A stretch of 64,000 bases of DNA, taken from assembly GCF_022539505.1 (NCBI RefSeq), contig NC_061511.1:31010620-31074619 (forward strand), in the 5' to 3' direction. Both the position numbers and the translations under genes were made by a program. Shown in pieces: positions 59,015 through 64,000 of the stretch. The stretch comes from Lolium rigidum (lineage: Eukaryota > Streptophyta > Magnoliopsida > Poales > Poaceae). Numbering within the stretch: position 1 is the first letter of the stretch; every line of letters begins with the position of its first letter. The notes beneath the pieces were generated by a model that did no database searches, was not told where the DNA came from, and saw only the letters and a list, made by a program, of their open reading frames with translations.

Positions 59015-59440
59015 GGCTAGCAGGTGGTGACTGGACGTCAAACGAAGAGGCGCGATGACACGGCTCTACCTGAGAGGCGGCGCTGATGGATGAGGGCGTG
59101 TCGGTATACCCCACACGCCAAGCACGTGGAGCACGTGCCACGGCAGCACGCTCATGGCACAGGCAGAGCTCGAAGTGCCAAACACACCCGCAGGCGAGCG
59201 AGCCTCGGACCGCCATGAGAACCACGACGGACCACATCCATGGCTTCGCGGTGGGGCAGTCATGGAGGCTCGTGTGCCACGGCGGCGCGATCGTGGCACA
59301 GGCAGAGCTCAAAGTGCCCAACACACCCATAGGCGAGCGAACCCCGGACCGCCATGAGAACCACGACAGACCACATGCCGGGCTTGGCGCTTGGGCAGTC
59401 AAGGAGGATCGGCGGGCCCGACGGCGGAGATCCTCGTCGC
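59015..59440 (+). repeat. Third copy of the unknown dispersed repeat, with internal duplication
   Basis: Starts GCTAGCAGGTGGTGACTGGA like 53795. A block with GGCACAGGCAGAGCTC and GACCGCCATGAGAACCACGA occurs twice (about 59154-59240 and 59294-59375), a tandem duplication of about 140 bases absent from the arm copies. Confidence 0.7.
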
Positions 59441-59496
59441 TCGGGAAAGAAACATACAGAGTCTGGAGCCGGCATTGTGACTCCACATGGAGGGGT

Positions 59497-60268
59497 GATA
59501 CGTCCTTTTACCATCACTATTTTATATCATAATTTACTGTTATTCATTGATATATTTCATATTTAGAGATGATACTTATGTTATTTTCACCTATTTTGCA
59601 TATTTCATGCTTATTGGAGAATTACTCACCGGAGTCAGAATTCTGCTGGAAAAAGCACCGTTGGGATACAATATTTCTGAAGATCAACAGTTGACGGAAA
59701 ATATACCGAAGCTCCTATTTTTCCAATTGACGGAGCCATCCAAAAGGGGAGGCAGAGGAGGGCCGCCATGGGCTGGCGCGACCACCAAGGCCAGCGCGCC
59801 GCCACATGGGGAGGGGCCCACGACCCCCTCGGCCATCGCCCTTTCGCGTACATCATCTCCCGAAAACACTAAGGTGCAGAGAGGCATCGAGGATAGTCAA
59901 CGCCGCCTCCTCGATGCGGAAAAACACCAGAGAGAAAAGAGCTCTCCGGCGAGCGGAAATCTGCCGGGGAAATTCCCTCCGGGAGGGGGAAATCGTCACC
60001 ATCGTCACCGTCATCGAGCTGGACTTCATTGGGATCATCATCATCATCATCTCCACCACCGTCACCGTCATCTCCACCGCCGCACCTCGTCTCCGCTGTA
60101 ACATATTGGGTTGAATCCTGAGTATTTCCTAGGGGAAACTTTCCCGGTGTCGATTACTCCTTGTTATTGATGCTATTGAGTGAAAACATTGAATCAAGGT
60201 TTATGTTCAGATTGTTATCCATCATCATATCACCTCTGATCATGTTCCATATGATGTCTTGTGAGTAG
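59497..60268 (+). mobile_element. LTR-like 5' end of a deleted gypsy element
   Basis: Starts TGATACGTCC and has an LTR-like make-up: AT-rich start, GC-rich middle, then a CTCCGCTGTAACATATTGG stretch. It passes directly into integrase coding sequence near 60270, so primer site, gag and most of pol have been deleted. Confidence 0.6.
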
Positions 60269-60269
60269 T

Positions 60270-60741
60270 TCGTTTATAAAAATCCTATGGGTATGTCTCC
60301 TTATAAAATGGTTTATGGAAAAGCTTGTCATTTACCTTTAGAACTAGAGCACAAAGCTTATTGGGCTTTAAGAGAACTTAATAAAGATTCTAAACTTGCC
60401 GGTAAGAAAAGGCTGCTACAATTGAGTTCTTTAGATCAGTGGAGAAGTGAAGCTTATGAAAATGCTAGACTGTTTAAGGAGAAAGTTAAGAAATGGCATG
60501 ATAGAAGAATTATTAAAAGAGAATTTAATGTTGGAGATAAAGTCCTATTGTATCGGTCTCATCTCAGATTTTTTGCGGGAAAATTACTTTCAAAATGGGA
60601 AGGACCATATGTCATTGTGGAGGTGTATCGTTCGGGGGCAATAAAAATTGCTTCGCTGAAAGATGATGCCACACAAGTGGTGAATGGACAAAGACTCGAA
60701 CATTATATTTCTGGAGATTCTTATAATGAACATGTTGATAT
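60270..60741 (+). pseudogene. Athila-like gypsy integrase, C-terminal part
   Basis: The frame carries SPYKMVYGKACHLPLELEH, AYWALRELN, RLLQLSSLDQ and then VGDKVLLY and KWEGPYVIV, the C-terminal integrase motifs of Athila-type Ty3/gypsy elements (GPY/F-type module). Integrase inserts the element DNA into the host chromosome; here the catalytic core is missing. The frame is interrupted at 60741 by the hAT-like element and resumes after 61560. Confidence 0.85.
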
Positions 60742-61552
60742 TCACGGTGGGCATAAAACCCGAAACCCGAGCCCCGAACCCGAACTACCCGGACCCGAAC
60801 CCAAATGACCCGAAACCCGAAAAAACGGGTGTTAAATCGGGTGGCAAATCCAGAAACCCGAACTAATTTCAGGAAAATCGGGTGTAGGCCTCGGGGACCC
60901 GAACAGCCCGTTCAACCCGAACTTGGGCCGAATCTAGCGCACTGCCATGCGCCCCAGCCCAGCATCTAAGTAGCCCAAAAGGCATCAGCCCACTCCCCGG
61001 TCAACCCACCACCAAAATTAGCTAACTACCGCACTGTCTCAACAAAAAAAAACAAAATAGCTAACTACCGCACGAGTGCACGACTGCATCCAGGAGATCT
61101 AAATCGCGACCTGGCCGCCGCCGCTCTCTGCATCCTGTGCTCGTCCCCAACAAGGACATGGTGCCGGCCTTCCATTCTTCGCATCTCGGCGTCCCGCCGG
61201 AGAGCAGCAAGTGGCGGCGCTACTCTGGCTTCCTTCCTCGTCAGCGCTCTGCGCCAGCTACCCCCTCGACAATCCGTCGCGCCGGCCGTGTTTCTCTTTT
61301 CCGGCCGGCCACCAGCCACCTCTTGGTCTCCTCATCCTCTGCTTGTACATCTACGGAAGAAGCATCTAGAGGCGCTGCTCCAGTTCGGGTGAATCGGGGA
61401 AAACCTGGACCCGGACCCGAATTTTTGGGTACCCGATTGGTCGGGTCTTAGAAATTTGAGGATAAATCGGGTGTTGATATTAGAAACCCGAACAACAAGA
61501 AACCTGAAAAACCCGACCCGAAAAATTCGGGTAACCCGAATGCCCAGCGTGA
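60742..61552. mobile_element. hAT-like non-autonomous element with ACCCGAA clusters, 811 bp
   Basis: Ends are TCACGGTGGGCAT and, inverted, TCACGCTGGGCAT. The 8-bp duplication GTTGATAT (60734-60741, 61553-61560) fits hAT. Dense ACCCGAA/TTCGGGT motifs sit near both ends (60758-60925, 61385-61540). The middle has a GC-rich reading frame (61137-61451) without a known domain, possibly captured DNA. No transposase. A 9-bp duplication reading is possible because the next base is also T, but the inverted ends fit better with 8. Confidence 0.75.
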
Positions 61553-61560
61553 GTTGATAT

Positions 61561-61870
61561 TATTCGAGTGGTGACTCCGGAAACATTCATCAAAGATCAA
61601 ATTGATAGTTCTGCAGAGTTCGACTTTGAATAGGTAACAGTTTTGGTAGTAAAAAGTCCGCGTTTAACTTCCCGAATGATATTTTTGCTATTTTTAGAAA
61701 ATATGAAAAATTACGAGATCGAATCGAAGTGGAGGAGGCGCACGAGGGCGCGTCCCCACGTGGTGGCGCGGGCCCCACCCTGGCCGCGACGCCATATGGG
61801 GACGGCTCCTCGGAGTCCCTTTTCCACTCGTGTTCGAATTGGTACTTTCCTTTTGTCGTGAAAGTTTTTT
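61561..61870 (+). mobile_element. Gypsy element, region after the hAT-like insertion
   Basis: Completes the interrupted integrase frame to a stop near 61632, then non-coding sequence with a GC-rich block (61730-61810) of promoter-like composition. Confidence 0.55.
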
Positions 61871-61947
61871 CTATATAATCCCCCGGACCCTCCGAGATCC
61901 GTACATCGTCTTCTCGTCGTGTTTTGTTTCGACCTGTTTCTGTTCAG
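61871..61947 (+). promoter_or_regulatory. Internal TATA box of the gypsy element
   Basis: CTATATAATCCCCC at 61871-61884, followed about 70 bases later by an ATG. The layout resembles a complete core promoter inside the element, downstream of pol. Confidence 0.5.
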
Positions 61948-62410
61948 ATGCCGTCGCAAGGTTCATCCTCGGAAGATTATGCAACGCGTCGCAAACGTGA
62001 GCTCCTCCAGGATCTAGATCAAGGAACTTTCGTTAGATGGGCGGAAGAGGAAAGGGTTGTGACAAGATGGAAATAGATGGATGAGGGTGTCAAGGAGGAA
62101 GTGAAGAAGATGTCATCAATAAAAAGAGAGCGGGAAGCTGTGGGGGAGTAAGTCAATCTTGGTGGGATCGGTTAACACTCGACGTTCTTTTTCTCATAAC
62201 TTGCAGGGACCTTTACCACCTGCTCCGGGCCTCAACTCTTTCCCTGCTGTGGAGGAAGCTCTTCGGGTTACCGATGAGTTTTGTGATCAATACCGTGTTC
62301 TGAGAAGGGAAGTGGAGATTCTTCAGGAGGAGAACAACCGACTTCGCAGAATGCTAGAGCGGTTCCTCACTCCCATCAGGGTCGTTCCACCATCACCACC
62401 GAAGGAGTAA
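61948..62410 (+). pseudogene. Coiled-coil ORF downstream of pol in the gypsy element
   Basis: Exon 1 (61948-62147) starts MPSQGSSSEDYATRRKRELL and contains an in-frame TAG at 62074-62076. A GTAAGT donor at 62148 and a TTGCAG acceptor ending at 62206 lead to exon 2 (62207-62410), with VLRREVEILQEENNRLRRML, a leucine-rich heptad pattern typical of a coiled coil. Extra coiled-coil ORFs of this kind occur, from memory, in some Triticeae gypsy elements; their function is unknown. The stop codon probably disables this copy. Confidence 0.6.
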
Positions 62411-64000
62411 TTCATCATTGGTATTGGCATCCCCTTCGCTTGTTCCAAGCTTGGGGGGAGTGCCGCGGTATCACATCATCACTATCTTTTACCTTTTTAC
62501 TATCAAGTAGTGTCATATCATGAGTAGGGAAGTTATCATATAAGATGGTTTGCAGTGTGGAAGTATCTCTCTTTTAGTTGGTTATCTATGTATCCCTTGG
62601 TGTGAGTTATCGTTATGGAATATTAATGAGAAGTTTTATCATTTACTTTTTGCACACCTTATTTTAGTTTGCAATTTCTGTTATATGATTGATCTTGTTG
62701 TTAGTATTGATATCACTTTGGGAGCATCAAGTAATCTATTTGTTTTTGGCAAACTTAGCATTGGTCAACAGCAACAATACTTTGAGGCTTAAGTAGAAAA
62801 GAGGGAAGTACATGTAGATATATTATTTCATTATCTTTCCTTCTTGTTAGCTAATGAGCTTAGTATTCTTAAGTTAAAATTGTTTGTGCTTACAAGGAAG
62901 ATGCATGATTGTTTCTATCACATGTATATTTGTTTGTTTCCATCAACTCTTATGCTTGCTAACCAACTTTGCTAGCCAAAGACCTGTACTGAGAGGGAAT
63001 GCTTCTCGTGCATCCAAAACCTTAAACCAAACCCATGCCATTTGTGTCCACCATAACTACCTATTATGTGGTATTTTCAGCCACTCCAAGTAAATATTTC
63101 ATGTGCTACCTTTAAACAATTCAAAAGTTATTATGTCTTATTTGTGTCAATGTTTTATAGCTCACGAGTAAGTATGTGGTGTTTTATCTTTCAATCTTGT
63201 TGGACAGACGTTCATCAATGGATTAGTAGCATATACATCCGCTTATCCAATAATTTTGTAAAAAGAGCTGGCAAGGGGTGCCCAGCCCCAATTAATAACT
63301 TTCATTAATAATCTTCACATGTTTTGCCCTGATTTATCAGTAAGCAACTTAATTTTGCAATAGACACTCCTCCATGGTATGTGAAATATTGGAAGGCACC
63401 CGAGGATTTGGTTAGCCATGGCTTGTGAAAGCAAAGGTTGGGAGGAGTGTCATCCATAAATAGAACTAAAGTACATGTGTAAGCAAAAGAGAAGAGGGAT
63501 GATCTACCTTGCTGGTAGAGATAACGTCCTTCATGGGAGCCGCTCTTTGAAAGTCTGTTTGACAAGGGGGTTAGAGTGCCCACTACCATTCGTTGACAAC
63601 AACAAACACCTCTCAAAACTTTACTTTTATGCTCTCTTTATGATTTCAAAACTTAAAAAGCTCTAACACATGATTTAATCCCTGCTTTCCTCTGCGAAGG
63701 GCCTATCTTTTACTTTTATGTTGAGTCAGTAAACCTATTTCCCTCTATCTCAAGCAAGCAATTAAGTTGTTGTGATCCAACCATTTATATTGTGATCTAT
63801 TTAATCATGTCTTTTAGTCTTCCTTGTTTAGTACAAATTTTATCTGAATGAATATGACTTTGAAGGTTATCAATGATTATGAGGAGATTGTTATGATTGA
63901 GCATGTAAGTTCTGCCATATAAGCTCTAATATAAAGACTCTGCTCGAAAGATAAGTATAATCTGTTAATTGTTCCTTGACCAAGAACGAAGTTTGCCATC
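62411..64000 (+). mobile_element. Gypsy 3' internal region, running off the window
   Basis: A polypurine-like AAGCTTGGGGGGAG lies at 62447-62460. Later stretches resemble the first gypsy element: TTTGTGTCCACCAT (63040, 42080) and TTTTACTTTTATGTTGAGTC (63709, compare 42870), so the two elements are related. No 3' LTR is reached. Confidence 0.7.

Noticed and set aside
60758..60925. Interstitial telomere repeat
   Set aside because: The motif is ACCCGAA, not CCCTAAA, is irregular, and is bounded by transposon ends with a target duplication.

Overview
The window reads as nuclear DNA of a grass, most likely a Triticeae or other Pooideae genome. It is dense in nested transposons of types I associate with wheat, barley and rye: a Caspar-like CACTA element with TTTAGTCGCGGTTGG subterminal hairpins, TGATACGTCTCC-type gypsy LTRs with a tRNA-Asp primer site, a foldback MITE, and very large LTRs. 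Only a few host-type genes are visible: a truncated TFIIB-like gene (two copies) and a small basic protein of unknown family (one intact copy, two truncated paralogues). Species cannot be fixed from the sequence alone.

The dominant structure is a giant inverted duplication. Bases 1-32359 are, read in reverse complement, nearly the same as 57231-36022. The left arm runs to the window edge, so the repeat may continue outside. The left arm stops at a run of exactly 100 N (32360-32459), and its sequence still matches the right arm up to that gap. The right arm extends about 3.5 kb further inward (32460-36021). The main structural difference is an 11.1-kb CACTA element present only in the left arm; the right arm has the intact CTG target site. 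There are also scattered base changes and small indels. This is either a real palindromic duplication or two haplotypes/paralogous contigs joined head to head at the gap. The sequence alone cannot decide.

Left arm: TFIIB-like gene (110-796); AT-rich spacer; foldback MITE (1605-2025); poly(T)-linked retroposon tail; autonomous-type but decayed CACTA element (2361-13491) with TNP2 transposase and a second gene ending in a Ulp1-like protease; copia LTR debris and an unknown dispersed repeat; an orphan second CACTA terminus (14661); copia integrase/RT fragment; a 4.27-kb solo-LTR-like element (16301-20567, TSD TGATG); a truncated paralogue of the small basic gene; LTR debris with a (TG)n run; then the 3' part of a gypsy element (23449-28020) interrupted by a Mutator-like element (28021 to the gap).

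Right arm: mirror image without the CACTA. Here the gypsy element is complete (33123-44921, TSD CTTAC) and its internal ORF is split by the complete 4991-bp Mutator-like element (35384-40374, 9-bp TSD TTTATTGAA). That element carries no transposase. It carries a two-exon gene with a putative XS-type zinc finger (the SGS3/IDN2 RNA-silencing families). The gene is open in the left arm and frameshifted in both exons in the right arm.

Right flank (57232-64000): a compact divergent promoter between TFIIB and the intact small basic gene (57361-57792), spacer, a third copy of the unknown dispersed repeat, and a deletion-derived Athila-like gypsy element. The latter is interrupted by an 811-bp hAT-like element (8-bp TSD) rich in ACCCGAA motifs, and it has its own downstream coiled-coil ORF behind a TATA box.

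Insertion order from nesting: copia-LTR repeat, then gypsy, then Mutator-like element, then arm duplication or haplotype split, then CACTA.
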